Positions 53,896-62,347 of a stretch of 64,000 nt of DNA are shown one piece after another. A program made the position numbers and the translations under genes. Under the pieces are notes generated by a model, which made no database searches, had not been told where the DNA came from, and saw only the letters and a list, made by a program, of their open reading frames with translations. The DNA comes from Ga0077527 sp038316355 (GTDB taxonomy: Bacteria; Pseudomonadota; Gammaproteobacteria; Burkholderiales; SG8-41), in assembly GCA_038316355.1 (NCBI GenBank), contig JBBQAO010000004.1:1-64000 (forward strand). The letters run 5' to 3'. The first letter of the stretch is position 1. Every line of letters begins with the position of its first letter.

Positions 53896-54829
53896 TGATT
53901 TTTGCCCAGCGCGCCATTTCCGCTTTCTGGAAGGCATCAAACTCGGCGCTGCTGTTGGCCACCGGCTCGCCACCCATGTCGATGATGCGCTGACGCACAT
54001 CGGGCAGATTGACGATCTTCACAATTTCACTGTGCAGCCGCGTCACGATGGCCTGCGGCGTTTTTGCCGGCACCCAGATGCCGTACCAGGATCCGGTGAT
54101 CATTTCCTTGTAACCGGTCTCGACGAAGGTCGGCACATCCGGCCACTGCGGCAGGCGTTTTTCAGAGGTGATGCCCAGTGTGCGCAGGCGTCCGGCCTTG
54201 ATGAATTCACCGACGGCTGATGGGCTGTTGAACATGAACTGGATCTGGCCGGTGATGACGTCGGTGATGGCCTGACCCTGTCCTTTGTAGGGGATGTGGA
54301 CCATGTTGGTGCCGGTGACCGACTTCAAAAGCTCCGCAGTGAGGTGCGTCGACGAACCCGGACCCGAGGAGCCAAAGCTTATCTCGCCGGGGCGCGCTTT
54401 TGCCAGCGAGATGAAGCCCTTGATGTTTCTGACCGGCAGCGCCGGCGTCACCACCAGCATCAGCGGCGACGAAGACACCACGCTGACCGGAATGAAATCG
54501 CGCACCGGATCGTAGGTCATTTTGGCAAACAGGCTCGGCACGATGACATGTATCGACGAGTTGGCAAGCAGCAGGTGGCCGTCGGGCGTGCTTTTCGCCA
54601 CCAGTTCCGCGCCGATCATGCCACTGGCGCCGGCGCGGTTTTCCACGATCACCGACTGACCGAGCGCTTCGCCGAGTTTTTGCGCGAGTGTCCGCGCCGT
54701 GATGTCGACCGGGCCGCCGGGAGAAAAGGGCACCATGATGCGTACGGGTTTTGACGGATAAGTCTGAGACAGCGCAGCGGGCGCTACGAGCACGCTTGCG
54801 GTGGCGAGCAGGATGGCGGCACGTAACAT
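53867..54829 (-). CDS. TTT/Bug-family periplasmic solute-binding protein
   Basis: 320 aa from ATG 54829 (MLRAAILLATASVLVAPAALS), with AAGGAG about 8 nt upstream; the 54856 frame is longer than needed. Family blocks: TYPSKPVRIMVPFSPGGPVD, VIVENRAGASGMIGAELVAK, ISFGSSGPGSSTHLTAELLK and HIPYKGQGQAITDVITGQ. Fourth Bug protein of the window; no transporter subunits nearby. It converges on the FAD oxidoreductase gene with a 29-bp overlap and is divergent from the racemase-family gene. Confidence 0.92.
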   Translation of the reverse strand: MLRAAILLATASVLVAPAALSQTYPSKPVRIMVPFSPGGPVDITARTLAQKLGEALGQSVIVENRAGASGMIGAELVAKSTPDGHLLLANSSIHVIVPSLFAKMTYDPVRDFIPVSVVSSSPLMLVVTPALPVRNIKGFISLAKARPGEISFGSSGPGSSTHLTAELLKSVTGTNMVHIPYKGQGQAITDVITGQIQFMFNSPSAVGEFIKAGRLRTLGITSEKRLPQWPDVPTFVETGYKEMITGSWYGIWVPAKTPQAIVTRLHSEIVKIVNLPDVRQRIIDMGGEPVANSSAEFDAFQKAEMARWAKIIKQAGIAVQ

Positions 54830-54978
54830 CAGAGTCTCCTTGAATGCGAACGGCATGATGAATGATGCGCAATGATTATAGTCAGTTCTTCAATGGTAAA
54901 ACGGCATGCACCAGAAAATTTCAGGCGCACGGGTTGAGTGCGGTTTTATTCACTGAAAGAGCACTGAAAACCGGTGTG

Positions 54979-54984
54979 TATAAT
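54979..54984 (+). promoter_or_regulatory. -10 element for the racemase/SDR/TPR genes
   Basis: TATAAT at 54979-54984, directly preceded by GTGTG, 40 bp upstream of the racemase-family gene start. No good -35 is seen. The leader includes AGGAG about 9 nt before the ATG. Confidence 0.45.
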
Positions 54985-55023
54985 CGCTGCACTTCATAAA
55001 TATCGATTCAGGAGCGGTGGGCA

Positions 55024-55782
55024 ATGGCAAGAAAAGGATACGGCGGTAAAACGATTTACGGTGCGCGCGTCGGCATTCTGATGCTGGATACCAAGTGGCC
55101 ACGTCCGCCCGGTGATACCGGCAATGCCTATACTTGGCCGTTCCCGGTGCTGTACAAAGTGGTTCCCGGTGCGAGTGCGCGCGTGGTCATTCACGAAAAA
55201 GGCAAAGGCCTCGGCCCGGCGTTTCTGAAAGCTGCCGAGGAACTGGTCAAGGAAGGCGCCGACGGCATCACCACCACAGGCGGTTTTCTCGCAATTTTCC
55301 AGAAAGAACTCGCGGCGCATGTCAACGTGCCGGTTGCCAGTTCATCGCTGTTCCAGATTCCGCTGGTGCAACGCCTGCTGCCGCCCGGCAAACGGGTGGG
55401 CGTGTTGTCCGTGCACGGTGATCGCCTGACGACTGAACACTGGGATGCCGTTGGTGCGCCGCACGACACGCCGGTGATGGGCACCGAAGGCGGGCGCGAG
55501 TTCACGCGGGTGATGCTCGGCGACACCATCGACATGGATTACGAAATGGCCGAGCAGGACATCATGGAGGCCGGTGATGAGCTGCTGCGACGCCACCCCG
55601 AAGTCGGTGCCATCGTCTGTGAAAATCACAACATGGCACCTTACGCCGCTGCTCTCAATGCGCGGCTGCGGATTCCGATTTATACCGTCTATACCTTTGT
55701 CACCTGGTTTCATTCCGGGCTGGCGCCGCGCGATTTCGGTTTCCCCGGATCAGCGACACCGGAAATGTGGCGGGAACGTTAG
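55024..55782 (+). CDS. Aspartate/glutamate racemase-superfamily protein lacking the usual Cys pair
   Basis: 252 aa, ATG with AGGAG upstream. Two-domain Asp/Glu racemase fold: VGILMLDTKWPRPPGDTGN, ADGITTTGGFLAIFQKELA, VPVASSSLFQIPLVQRLLPPGKRVGVLS, GAIVCENHNMAPYAAALN. The catalytic cysteines of the family appear replaced: G86 where TSCGF usually has Cys, and N201 where the LECTNM Cys is expected (C199 is shifted). It may therefore be a lyase, isomerase or hydrolase using another mechanism. It lies in a cluster with an FAD oxidoreductase and a Bug protein. It overlaps nothing and runs straight to the SDR start. Confidence 0.82.
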   Translation: MARKGYGGKTIYGARVGILMLDTKWPRPPGDTGNAYTWPFPVLYKVVPGASARVVIHEKGKGLGPAFLKAAEELVKEGADGITTTGGFLAIFQKELAAHVNVPVASSSLFQIPLVQRLLPPGKRVGVLSVHGDRLTTEHWDAVGAPHDTPVMGTEGGREFTRVMLGDTIDMDYEMAEQDIMEAGDELLRRHPEVGAIVCENHNMAPYAAALNARLRIPIYTVYTFVTWFHSGLAPRDFGFPGSATPEMWRER

Positions 55783-55787
55783 AGCGC

Positions 55788-56561
55788 ATGGAACTGGGCC
55801 TGCGCGGCAAGGTCGCGGCGATTACCGGCGGCAGTGAAGGCATAGGCCGGGCCACCGCGCTGCGTTTTGTCGAGGAGGGTGTCAAGTTGGCACTCTGCGC
55901 GCGTCGTACTGAAGTACTCAATGCCTTTGCCGACGAATTGCGGGCGCTGGGTGGAGAAGTGCTGGCGCTGACGGTGGACGCTTCGCTGCCCGGTGAGATG
56001 GAACGTTTCATCGCTGAAACAGTGGGCCACTACGGCCGCATCGACATCTTGGTCAACAATGCCGGCAGTACCGCGCAGGGGCCGTTCGAAAAAGCCGACG
56101 ATGCGATCTGGAAATACGACCTGAGCGTCAAGCTGCTGGCCCAGGTGCGTTCCGCCCGCGCCGCGATTCCGCATATGAAAAAACAGCGCGACGGTCGCAT
56201 CATCAATATCAGCATGGCCGGTGCCAAACAGCCGCATGCCGCCTCGTTTCCGACCAGCGTCAGTCGCGCCGCCGGTCTGGCGTTCACCAAGGCGCTGTCG
56301 CAGGAAGTGGCCGGTGACGGTATCCGCGTCAATGCCATCGGCCTGGGCTGGATCAAGTCACGGCAGCAGGAACGCCGCGCCGAACTGGCCGGGCTGCCCA
56401 TCGAAGAGCATTACAAAAAACTCAGTCCCAATGTGCCGCTGCAACGCCTCGGCGAGCCCGACGAAGTCGCGGCCGTCATCGTGTTTCTCGCTTCAGACGC
56501 GGCGAGTTATGTGACCGGCACCTGCGTCAATGTTGATGGCGGTCATTCGGGTGTGCTGTAG
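55788..56561 (+). CDS. SDR-family oxidoreductase with non-canonical active site
   Basis: 257 aa from ATG 55788 (MELGLRGKVAAITGG); the GTG at 55767 lies inside the racemase gene. Cofactor motif TGGSEGIG at 13-20, NNAG at 90-93, Ser in NISMAG (S142). The YxxxK catalytic pair is replaced by T156-SVS-R160. NAIGLGWIKSRQQERR and the C-terminal NVDGGHSG are normal. It resembles the SDR at 1431-2222 in both the missing pair and the nearby S-x-x-G-x-x-P-H spacing, so the two belong to one divergent subfamily. Overlaps the TPR gene start. Confidence 0.86.
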   Translation: MELGLRGKVAAITGGSEGIGRATALRFVEEGVKLALCARRTEVLNAFADELRALGGEVLALTVDASLPGEMERFIAETVGHYGRIDILVNNAGSTAQGPFEKADDAIWKYDLSVKLLAQVRSARAAIPHMKKQRDGRIINISMAGAKQPHAASFPTSVSRAAGLAFTKALSQEVAGDGIRVNAIGLGWIKSRQQERRAELAGLPIEEHYKKLSPNVPLQRLGEPDEVAAVIVFLASDAASYVTGTCVNVDGGHSGVL

Positions 56562-57246
56562 TACCTGGCCTTTGGCACGGCGCCTGCTGGCATGCATTCT
56601 GGCGGCGCTCTGCGTTGGCTGCACACCCCAGCAGATGCTGGTGCAGGCGCTGATTCCGGATGGCACGGCGTCGATGCTGCTGTCGCACCTGCAGACTGTC
56701 GCAGACGGCAACCGCCGGCGTATCGCCGAGATGGAGCAGAAAGGTGACTGGGCCGGACTGACCCGTTTTGCCGATGCCAACATTGTTACCGACCCGTTCA
56801 GCCCGGAGTGGCGGATGATTGGTGGTTACGCGCAGTCGCAGTTGCGCGATTATCCAAAGGCGATGGCTTATTTCAGCGAAATGGTGCGGCTGGCACCGGA
56901 CGATGCCACCGGTTATCACTTCCTCGCTGAGGCGCAGCGTGCTGCGGGGCAGCCGCAGCGGGCAGTGGCTACGCTGGAGCGCGCGCTGCTGGTGGTGCGC
57001 GAGTCTCCGCTGACCCATCAGTTGCTGGGCGAGGCGTACAGCGATCTGGGACGTTTCCGTCCTGCCGCTGAGTCGTATAACCGCGCGCTGGCACTGGATC
57101 CGGTGATGGTTGATGCCTGGTTCGGTATGGGGCGTGCGTCATTGCACCTGGGGCGTTCTGCCGATGCGCGCGATGCGCTGACCGAGCTGGAGCGCTTGCG
57201 TTCGCCACGCGCTACCGAGTTGCGTGCGTTGCTGGCGAAGCAATAG
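56530..57246 (+). CDS. TPR-repeat lipoprotein
   Basis: Up to 238 aa; the start is either ATG 56530 or GTG 56551, both overlapping the SDR end. Signal peptide RRLLACILAALCVGC with a lipobox VGC. Then a helix-rich region (about 55-75) and tetratricopeptide repeats from about residue 95: RMIGGYAQSQLRDYPKAMAYFSEMVRLAPDD, then YHFLAEAQRAAGQPQRAVATLERAL, LLGEAYSDLGRFRPAAESYNRALALDP and WFGMGRASLHLGRSADARDALTEL. Likely a periplasmic or outer-membrane scaffold with no known target. Confidence 0.8.
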   Translation: MLMAVIRVCCSTWPLARRLLACILAALCVGCTPQQMLVQALIPDGTASMLLSHLQTVADGNRRRIAEMEQKGDWAGLTRFADANIVTDPFSPEWRMIGGYAQSQLRDYPKAMAYFSEMVRLAPDDATGYHFLAEAQRAAGQPQRAVATLERALLVVRESPLTHQLLGEAYSDLGRFRPAAESYNRALALDPVMVDAWFGMGRASLHLGRSADARDALTELERLRSPRATELRALLAKQ

Positions 57247-57281
57247 CAAGTCGAGTCGCCCGGCGGCTGTGCACACCCATC

Positions 57282-57363
57282 CCGTTCGCCCTGAGCCCCT
57301 CAACAAGCTCAGGACAGGCCCTGTCGAAGGGCGGCTGGGCTTCGACAGGCTCAGCCCGAACGG
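57282..57363. repeat. Palindromic repeat (CGTTCGCCCTGAGC family)
   Basis: CCGTTCGCCCTGAGCC (57282-57297) and GGCTCAGCCCGAACGG (57348-57363) are complementary at 14 of 16 positions. The inside holds further CTGTCGAAGGGC and CAACAAGCTCAGG pieces. It is the widespread 'TTCGACAGGCTCAG' type repeat of environmental proteobacteria. It lies between convergent TPR and CocE genes and may serve as a terminator. Confidence 0.85.
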
Positions 57364-57382
57364 TGTTTTGTGGTTTGAAAAG

Positions 57383-59140
57383 TTATTGTTGAGGTGGAAT
57401 CACCGGCAGCAGCAGGGCTGACGCTTGCGCCGGCCCCATATGCAGTGTGATCTTGCCGCCGAATATCGCCGGCGGACGATCGGTTTCATCGTCGTGCTCG
57501 AATGGACCGCAGCCGCGCATCGGATGCTTCATGTTCGACAGTGTCGTCGCCGCGCCGTCCCAGACATAATCCTTGCCGCGGATGGTCAGCGCGACGCGAT
57601 AACCTTTGGGCGCGACGATGCAGGTCGGCCAGATTTCGATATCCAGCGCATAAGCAGCGCCCGGCGTCAGCGGCTGTTTTTCATCATGCGTATGCCAGGG
57701 CCGATACGGCAGTGAACGCGCTGCATCCAGTTTGCGGTGCGAGGCGCGCAGCCAGCCCTGGCTGACGGGGGTGTGCGGGTCGAGTGCGCCCTGGAATACG
57801 ACTTCCTTGTCTTGCGCATCGAATACCTGCAGCACCACGAACAGATCGGCATCCACGGTCGACGAAGAAACAAACAAGCGCAGTGCCGACGGTCCGGTGA
57901 TCTCCGTGTCTTCGGTCATCGGCAGTGTGCTGAAGGTGACGCCGTCACCCATCGCGTCGTAGGTCAGGGTTTGATCTGTGATGACCGGTGTCGGTGACAG
58001 TGTCATGTTGCGTGGATCGAGGTGCATGTGGGTCCAGCGCGTGCGTGCCAGCGGCCATTCCTGCTCATGGCGTTCGACGAAACGTTCGCGGCCGTTCTCC
58101 GGAACCTGGCGTACCTGCAGCAGCACGCGCGGCTGCTGCGCCCAGCCGGTGTTCTCACCCTTGAGAAAATGGCCGAAGAATTTTTTCTGCAGTCCGACGC
58201 CGTAGTCGGTATAAAACGGCGCCCAGTGCGAACCGCCGTGGACTTCCAGCCATTTATCGCGCGACGCGGCGCGCATATAACCTTCGAAGTTGCCGCGAGA
58301 GTGCAGGCCGAGGCCACCCCAGTTCGCTGCGGACAGCAGCGGTACCATGACCTTGGCCAGATCCGGCGTGCGTTCGCGGTAATACCCGTCTTCCAGTTCG
58401 CGCGTCGAAAATTGCTGCCACATGTTTTCGCGGTTGGCGATGAGTTCTTGCTCGCTCAGGGTTTCCGGGCCGCAAACCAGTTCGCCGGTGATGTGATTGC
58501 GCGCGCCGTGTTCGCCGACGCCGTGCTGCACGGTTTTGACCTGCATGTCCTGCCAGTTCTTGCGGAACACGCAGACGATGCCGCCGTGGCGGTTGCCGTC
58601 GCGGTAGGCGTCGGACCAGCCTTCCCAGACGCAGATCGCGGCGAGGTGTGGCGGTTGAGCGGCCGCAGCGCGCCACTGGTTGGAGGCGTAATAGGAAATG
58701 CCGTTCAAGCCGACCTTGCCGCTGCACCAGGGTTGCGCTGCCGCCCATTCGACGCAGTGGTAAATGTCCAGCGTTTCACGTTTGTTGTTGTGGCACAGCA
58801 AGCCGGGCGAACGGCCGGCGCCGCGCGAGTCGACGCGGATCACCGCATAACCGTCGGGTACCCATTTTTCCGGATCGACGACTTCCCAGTTGGCGTAAGC
58901 ATTGCTGGTGTTGGCGACGGCATCGGGATTGTCGCGACACATGATTTCCCAGGCGGTTTTATAGCCGTCCCGAAAGGCGAGACCTTTACCGTAAGGGCCG
59001 TAGGAGAGCAGGACGGGATAACGCCCCGGAGTTAGCGGCAGGAACAGATCGGCGCGCAGCACCAGACCGTCGTCCATGGTGACAGGCACATCCCAGGCGA
59101 TGCGCATGCAGTCGCGTGATTCGGTTTTTAAATCCTGCAT
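57383..59140 (-). CDS. CocE/NonD-family hydrolase
   Basis: 585 aa, alpha/beta hydrolase of the CocE / X-Pro dipeptidase type. N-terminal MDDGLVLRADLFLPL and YPVLLSYGPYGKG, then VIRVDSRGAGRSPG, the nucleophile motif GISYYASNQW (Ser), a long helical cap (about 200-320), and a C-terminal jelly-roll domain with VFDAQDKEVVFQGALDPHTPVSQGWLRASHRKLD and LTIRGKDYVWDGAATTLSNMKHP. Acts on esters, amides or small peptides; substrate unknown. It could pair with the amino-acid-type oxidoreductase and racemase family genes nearby. Its leader contains a 15-bp repeat array. Confidence 0.9.
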   Translation of the reverse strand: MQDLKTESRDCMRIAWDVPVTMDDGLVLRADLFLPLTPGRYPVLLSYGPYGKGLAFRDGYKTAWEIMCRDNPDAVANTSNAYANWEVVDPEKWVPDGYAVIRVDSRGAGRSPGLLCHNNKRETLDIYHCVEWAAAQPWCSGKVGLNGISYYASNQWRAAAAQPPHLAAICVWEGWSDAYRDGNRHGGIVCVFRKNWQDMQVKTVQHGVGEHGARNHITGELVCGPETLSEQELIANRENMWQQFSTRELEDGYYRERTPDLAKVMVPLLSAANWGGLGLHSRGNFEGYMRAASRDKWLEVHGGSHWAPFYTDYGVGLQKKFFGHFLKGENTGWAQQPRVLLQVRQVPENGRERFVERHEQEWPLARTRWTHMHLDPRNMTLSPTPVITDQTLTYDAMGDGVTFSTLPMTEDTEITGPSALRLFVSSSTVDADLFVVLQVFDAQDKEVVFQGALDPHTPVSQGWLRASHRKLDAARSLPYRPWHTHDEKQPLTPGAAYALDIEIWPTCIVAPKGYRVALTIRGKDYVWDGAATTLSNMKHPMRGCGPFEHDDETDRPPAIFGGKITLHMGPAQASALLLPVIPPQQ

Positions 59141-59163
59141 TACGACCCCCTCCCCGGGAACGT

Positions 59164-59253
59164 ATTCAGCAGAAATACATTCAGCAGAAATACATTCAGC
59201 AGAAATATATTCAGCAGAAATATATTCAGCAGAAATATATTCAGTAGATGATT
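59164..59253. repeat. 15-bp tandem repeat x6 (ATTCAGCAGAAATAT)
   Basis: Six units at 59164, 59179, 59194, 59209, 59224 and 59239; the first two end in TAC, the next three in TAT, the last is ATTCAGTAGATGATT. They fill the gap between suhB and the CocE gene. No spacers, so it is not a CRISPR. Confidence 0.95.
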
Positions 59254-59259
59254 AGTGGC

Positions 59260-60072
59260 TCAGGTTTTGTTGAGTGCTGTTTTTAGTGTTGACGTCAGGT
59301 GCGGCGCCAGCAGTGGCAGCAATTGTGCAAACACTTTCGGCGTGCCGGCGACGATGTTGCCGGATTCGAGATACTTGTCATTGCCCTGCAGATCGCCAAC
59401 CAGGCCGCCAGCTTCGGTGATCAGCAGCGCACCCGCGGCAATGTCCCATTTGCTCAGGCCGAGTTCCCAGAAGCCGTCCATTCGCCCCGCGGCGACATAG
59501 GCGAGGTCCAGTGAGGCGGCACCCGGACGACGGATGCCGGCGGTATTTTTGATGACGTCGCGCATCATGCCGAGGTAGGCCTCGAGGTGGTCAAGCTGGC
59601 GGTACGGGAAACCGGTGCCGATCAGGCAGGGTTTCAAATGGTCGCGCTTGCTGACGCGTAGCCGGGATTCATTGAGGAAGGCGCCGCGGCCCCGGGTTGC
59701 CGTGAACAGGTCGTTGCGGACCGGATCGTAAACCACGGCCTGGGTGATGATGCCCTTGTGTTCCAGTGCGATCGACACCGCGTATTGCGGAAAGCCGTGC
59801 AGGAAATTGGTGGTGCCGTCGAGCGGGTCGATGATCCACTGGAATTCGGAAGTGCCGGAGGCGCCGGACTCCTCTGCTAAAATCGCATGGGTCGGATAGG
59901 CATCGCGCAGCGTGCGGATGATGTCCCGTTCCGCTTCACGGTCCACTTCCGAGACAAAATCATTTGCGGCTTTTTCCTTGACGGCAATCACATCCAGGTT
60001 GCGCCCGGCGCGGTTGATGATGGCGCCGGCGCGGCGCGCGGCCTTGACCGCGATAGTGAGCATGGGATGCAT
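59260..60072 (-). CDS. suhB: Inositol-1-monophosphatase SuhB
   Basis: 271 aa from ATG 60072 (MHPMLTIAVKAARRAGAIIN). Mg-dependent phosphatase; SuhB also joins rRNA antitermination complexes in some bacteria. Catalytic motifs: AILAEESG, WIIDPLDGTTNFLHGFP and the C-terminal GLSKWDIAAGALLITEAGG, all canonical. The longer frame to 60246 overlaps the divergent trmJ and is not used. Divergent from trmJ across about 117 bp, a common arrangement. Confidence 0.95.
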   Translation of the reverse strand: MHPMLTIAVKAARRAGAIINRAGRNLDVIAVKEKAANDFVSEVDREAERDIIRTLRDAYPTHAILAEESGASGTSEFQWIIDPLDGTTNFLHGFPQYAVSIALEHKGIITQAVVYDPVRNDLFTATRGRGAFLNESRLRVSKRDHLKPCLIGTGFPYRQLDHLEAYLGMMRDVIKNTAGIRRPGAASLDLAYVAAGRMDGFWELGLSKWDIAAGALLITEAGGLVGDLQGNDKYLESGNIVAGTPKVFAQLLPLLAPHLTSTLKTALNKT

Positions 60073-60189
60073 GATGGTCAGCGATTCGAAGTGGGCAGGG
60101 ATGAGTAAAGAGCGGGTAAAGAGCAGGCTGCAGTCTGAAGCAGATACCAGAAAATTTTCTTGGGCCCGCTCGACCGGCCCGTATTTTAC

Positions 60190-60939
60190 GTGAACACCAC
60201 TGACCCGCTCAAAAATATTCGCATCGTGCTCTGCGCCACCGCGCATCCGGGCAACATCGGCGCCGCAGCGCGCGCCATGCGCACCATGGGCATCACCGAT
60301 CTTGCGCTGGTGAATCCGCAGCGTTATCCCGATCCGCAGGCGGTGTGGATGGCAGCGGGAGCGACCGATGTACTGGAGGCGGCGCGGGTGTGCGTCAGCC
60401 TTGGTGAGGCATTGTCCGGCGTGGCGCTTGCGGTGGCGTGCTCGGCGCGGCGGCGCGATGTGGCGGTGCCGATGGTTGATGCGCGCGCTGCCGCGACTGA
60501 GGCGGTGACGATTGCACAGCAGCGTCCGGTGGCACTGGTATTCGGCAACGAAACCTCCGGTCTCAGTAATGATGAAGTCGGCGCCTGCGGCTTGCTGGCG
60601 AGCATTCCCGTCAATGCAGATTTTTCATCGCTGAACGTTGCGGCTGCGGTGCAGGTGTTTTGTTATGAGTTGCGCATGGCCTGCGGTGCGGCGCTGTTGC
60701 CGGACAGAGCGCAGGAGCTGGCGTCACATGAAGAAGTGGAAGCGTTTTACGAACACCTCGAGCGTACTATCACCGCAACCGGTTTCCTCAATCCCGCGCA
60801 TCCACGCAAGCTGATGTACCGGCTGCGGCGGATGTTTGCCCGCAGCCGCCTGCAGGTGGAGGAGGTCAATATCTTGCGCGGCATCCTCAGCAGTCTGATT
60901 ACGCCCAAAGGCCCGCGCAAAGGCGATAAATCAGATTAA
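60190..60939 (+). CDS. trmJ: tRNA (cytidine/uridine-2'-O-)-methyltransferase TrmJ
   Basis: 249 aa from GTG 60190 (MNTTDPLKNIRIVLCATAHPG); the TTG at 60160 is less likely. SPOUT methyltransferase that makes the 2'-O-methyl at position 32 of several tRNAs. Domain: NIRIVLCATAHPGNIGAAARAM, LALVNPQRYPDP, VALVFGNETSGLSNDEVGAC, IPVNADFSSLNVAAAVQVFCYEL. A C-terminal helical tail (about 165-249) is typical of TrmJ. The stop is 2 nt from an AT-rich motif. It precedes cysE, as in many beta/gammaproteobacteria. Confidence 0.94.
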   Translation: MNTTDPLKNIRIVLCATAHPGNIGAAARAMRTMGITDLALVNPQRYPDPQAVWMAAGATDVLEAARVCVSLGEALSGVALAVACSARRRDVAVPMVDARAAATEAVTIAQQRPVALVFGNETSGLSNDEVGACGLLASIPVNADFSSLNVAAAVQVFCYELRMACGAALLPDRAQELASHEEVEAFYEHLERTITATGFLNPAHPRKLMYRLRRMFARSRLQVEEVNILRGILSSLITPKGPRKGDKSD

Positions 60940-60940
60940 C

Positions 60941-60955
60941 TAATTGTTTTAATTA
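60941..60955. repeat. AT-rich dyad TAATTGTTTTAATTA
   Basis: Perfect 5-bp dyad TAATT-GTTTT-AATTA just after the trmJ stop. Shares the AATTGTTTT core with the motifs at 7020, 16388, 24752 and 61807. Could be a weak hairpin. Confidence 0.45.
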
Positions 60956-61028
60956 GGTTATTCTGCTTCTCCGTATTCTTGATTAAAATAGTGGGGCATC
61001 TTGGCCGGCAACCCCTCAGGCAACGCTC

Positions 61029-61751
61029 ATGTTTGAACGCATCCAGGAAGAAATAGCCGTCGTTTTTGAACGCGATCCCGCGGCGCGCAGCACTTGGGAA
61101 GTGGTGACCTGTTACCCGGGATTTCACGCGCTGCTGGCGCACCGCCTGTCGCGAGCGCTGTGGGGCTGCGGCCTCAAATGGCTGGGGCGCTGGATCGCCC
61201 ACGGCGCGCGCTGGCTGACCGGCATCGAAATCCATCCCGGCGCCACCATCGGCCGGCGCTTTTTCATCGATCACGGCATGGGCGTGGTCATCGGTGAAAC
61301 CGCAGAGATCGGTGACGACTGCACGCTGTACCACGGCGTCACGCTGGGCGGCACCACCTGGAACAAGGGCAAGCGCCATCCGACGCTGAAAAACGGCGTG
61401 GTCATCGGCGCCGGCGCCAAAATCCTCGGCCCGATCACTATCGGTAAAAACGCCAAAATCGGTTCCAACGCCGTGGTGGTAAAGGATGTGCCGGACGGCG
61501 CGACGGCGATCGGCATACCGGCGCGGCTGGTGGAAAGCCAGGAAACGGATGGCCGCTTCGCCGCCTATGCCGTGGGGCGTGATGCCAACGACCCGATGGC
61601 CAAGGCCATGCATGCCTTGATCGACCATAGCGTTGATACCGACAAACGCATTGACCAGATCCTCGCCGAGCTGAAGCGCCTGGGGCTGCAGATCGAGTGT
61701 GCGGAGACCGAAAGCTTCGACGCCGGGAAGCTGAACCGAATTGTTGACTGA
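61029..61751 (+). CDS. cysE: Serine O-acetyltransferase
   Basis: 240 aa. Makes O-acetylserine from serine and acetyl-CoA, first step of cysteine synthesis. Short N-terminal helical region (about 1-55) then a left-handed beta-helix of hexapeptide repeats: WIAHGARWLTGIEIHPGATIGRRFFIDHGMGVVIGETAEIG, LYHGVTLGGTTWNKGKRHPTL, VIGAGAKILGPITIGKNAKIGSNAVVVKDVP. Active-site His in FIDHG and GVTLGG. The C-terminal tail (feedback inhibition) is longer than in some SATs. Its product feeds the Fe-S sulfur supply downstream. Confidence 0.95.
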   Translation: MFERIQEEIAVVFERDPAARSTWEVVTCYPGFHALLAHRLSRALWGCGLKWLGRWIAHGARWLTGIEIHPGATIGRRFFIDHGMGVVIGETAEIGDDCTLYHGVTLGGTTWNKGKRHPTLKNGVVIGAGAKILGPITIGKNAKIGSNAVVVKDVPDGATAIGIPARLVESQETDGRFAAYAVGRDANDPMAKAMHALIDHSVDTDKRIDQILAELKRLGLQIECAETESFDAGKLNRIVD

Positions 61752-61767
61752 ATCACTCGGGTAAACT

Positions 61768-61792
61768 ATACTTGAGTGAATTCACAGGGTTT
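61768..61792. promoter_or_regulatory. Possible IscR type 1 site upstream of iscR
   Basis: ATACTTGAGTGAATTCAC... (25 bp) fits the IscR type 1 consensus ATASYYGACTRWWWYAGTCRRSTAT at about 19 of 25 positions and contains a 10-bp palindrome GTGAATTCAC. It lies 54-78 bp before the iscR start, where autorepression by [2Fe-2S]-IscR is expected. Confidence 0.45.
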
Positions 61793-61806
61793 ATGTTTTT
61801 TATAAG

Positions 61807-61823
61807 TCATTGTTTTTAAATGA
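61807..61823. repeat. AT-rich TCATTGTTTTTAAATGA motif
   Basis: A dyad with the same ATTGTTTTTAA core as the motifs at 7020, 16388, 24752 and 60941, in the iscR leader region 23 bp before the start codon. Confidence 0.45.
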
Positions 61824-61845
61824 TTTTATGGATTAGAGGCGCAAA

Positions 61846-62322
61846 ATGCGATTAACGACCAAAGGCCGGTTTGCGGCCACTGCAATGGTGGATCTGGGCA
61901 TGCGGCATGGCAGCGGCCCGGTCACGCTGGCGGAAATCAGCGGCCGCCAGAAGATTTCGCTGTCCTATCTGGAACAGTTGTTCGGCAAGCTGCGCCGGCG
62001 AGGCATTGTTGATTCGGTGCGCGGTCCGGGCGGCGGTTATTGTCTTGCCCGCGACATGGCGCAACTGACGGTGGCCGAAATCATCCTCGCGGTGGATGAG
62101 CCGATCGATGCCACGCAATGCGCCGGCAAGGAAAACTGCAAGGACGAAGAAAAGTGCCTGACCCACGACCTGTGGGCCAATCTCAACGAGCGCATTTTTG
62201 ATTACCTCGGTTCGGTCACGCTGCGGCACCTGGTGGAAAACCAGCGCGCCAAGGATGCCGGTATTGCGCCGGTGCATGACATGCGCATCGTGACGCGCAA
62301 GCGCGATCCGGCGACGGTCTGA
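61846..62322 (+). CDS. iscR: Fe-S cluster assembly transcriptional regulator IscR
   Basis: 158 aa Rrf2-family winged HTH repressor that senses Fe-S status. MRLTTKGRFAATAMVDLGMRHG, PVTLAEISGRQKISLSYLEQLFGKLRRRGIVDSVRGPGGGYCLA, then the cluster-binding Cys triad C-A-G-K-E-N-C-K-D-E-E-K-C (spacing C-x5-C-x5-C) and HDLWANLNERIFDYL. It heads an Fe-S operon. The gene order that follows is iscR, cysteine desulfurase, A-type carrier, sufB. Confidence 0.95.
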   Translation: MRLTTKGRFAATAMVDLGMRHGSGPVTLAEISGRQKISLSYLEQLFGKLRRRGIVDSVRGPGGGYCLARDMAQLTVAEIILAVDEPIDATQCAGKENCKDEEKCLTHDLWANLNERIFDYLGSVTLRHLVENQRAKDAGIAPVHDMRIVTRKRDPATV

Positions 62323-62347
62323 TCGATCGCCTGTCAGAGACACTGTC

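Noticed and set aside
59164..59253. Possible CRISPR array
   Set aside because: The 15-bp units are contiguous with no spacers and no cas genes are nearby.
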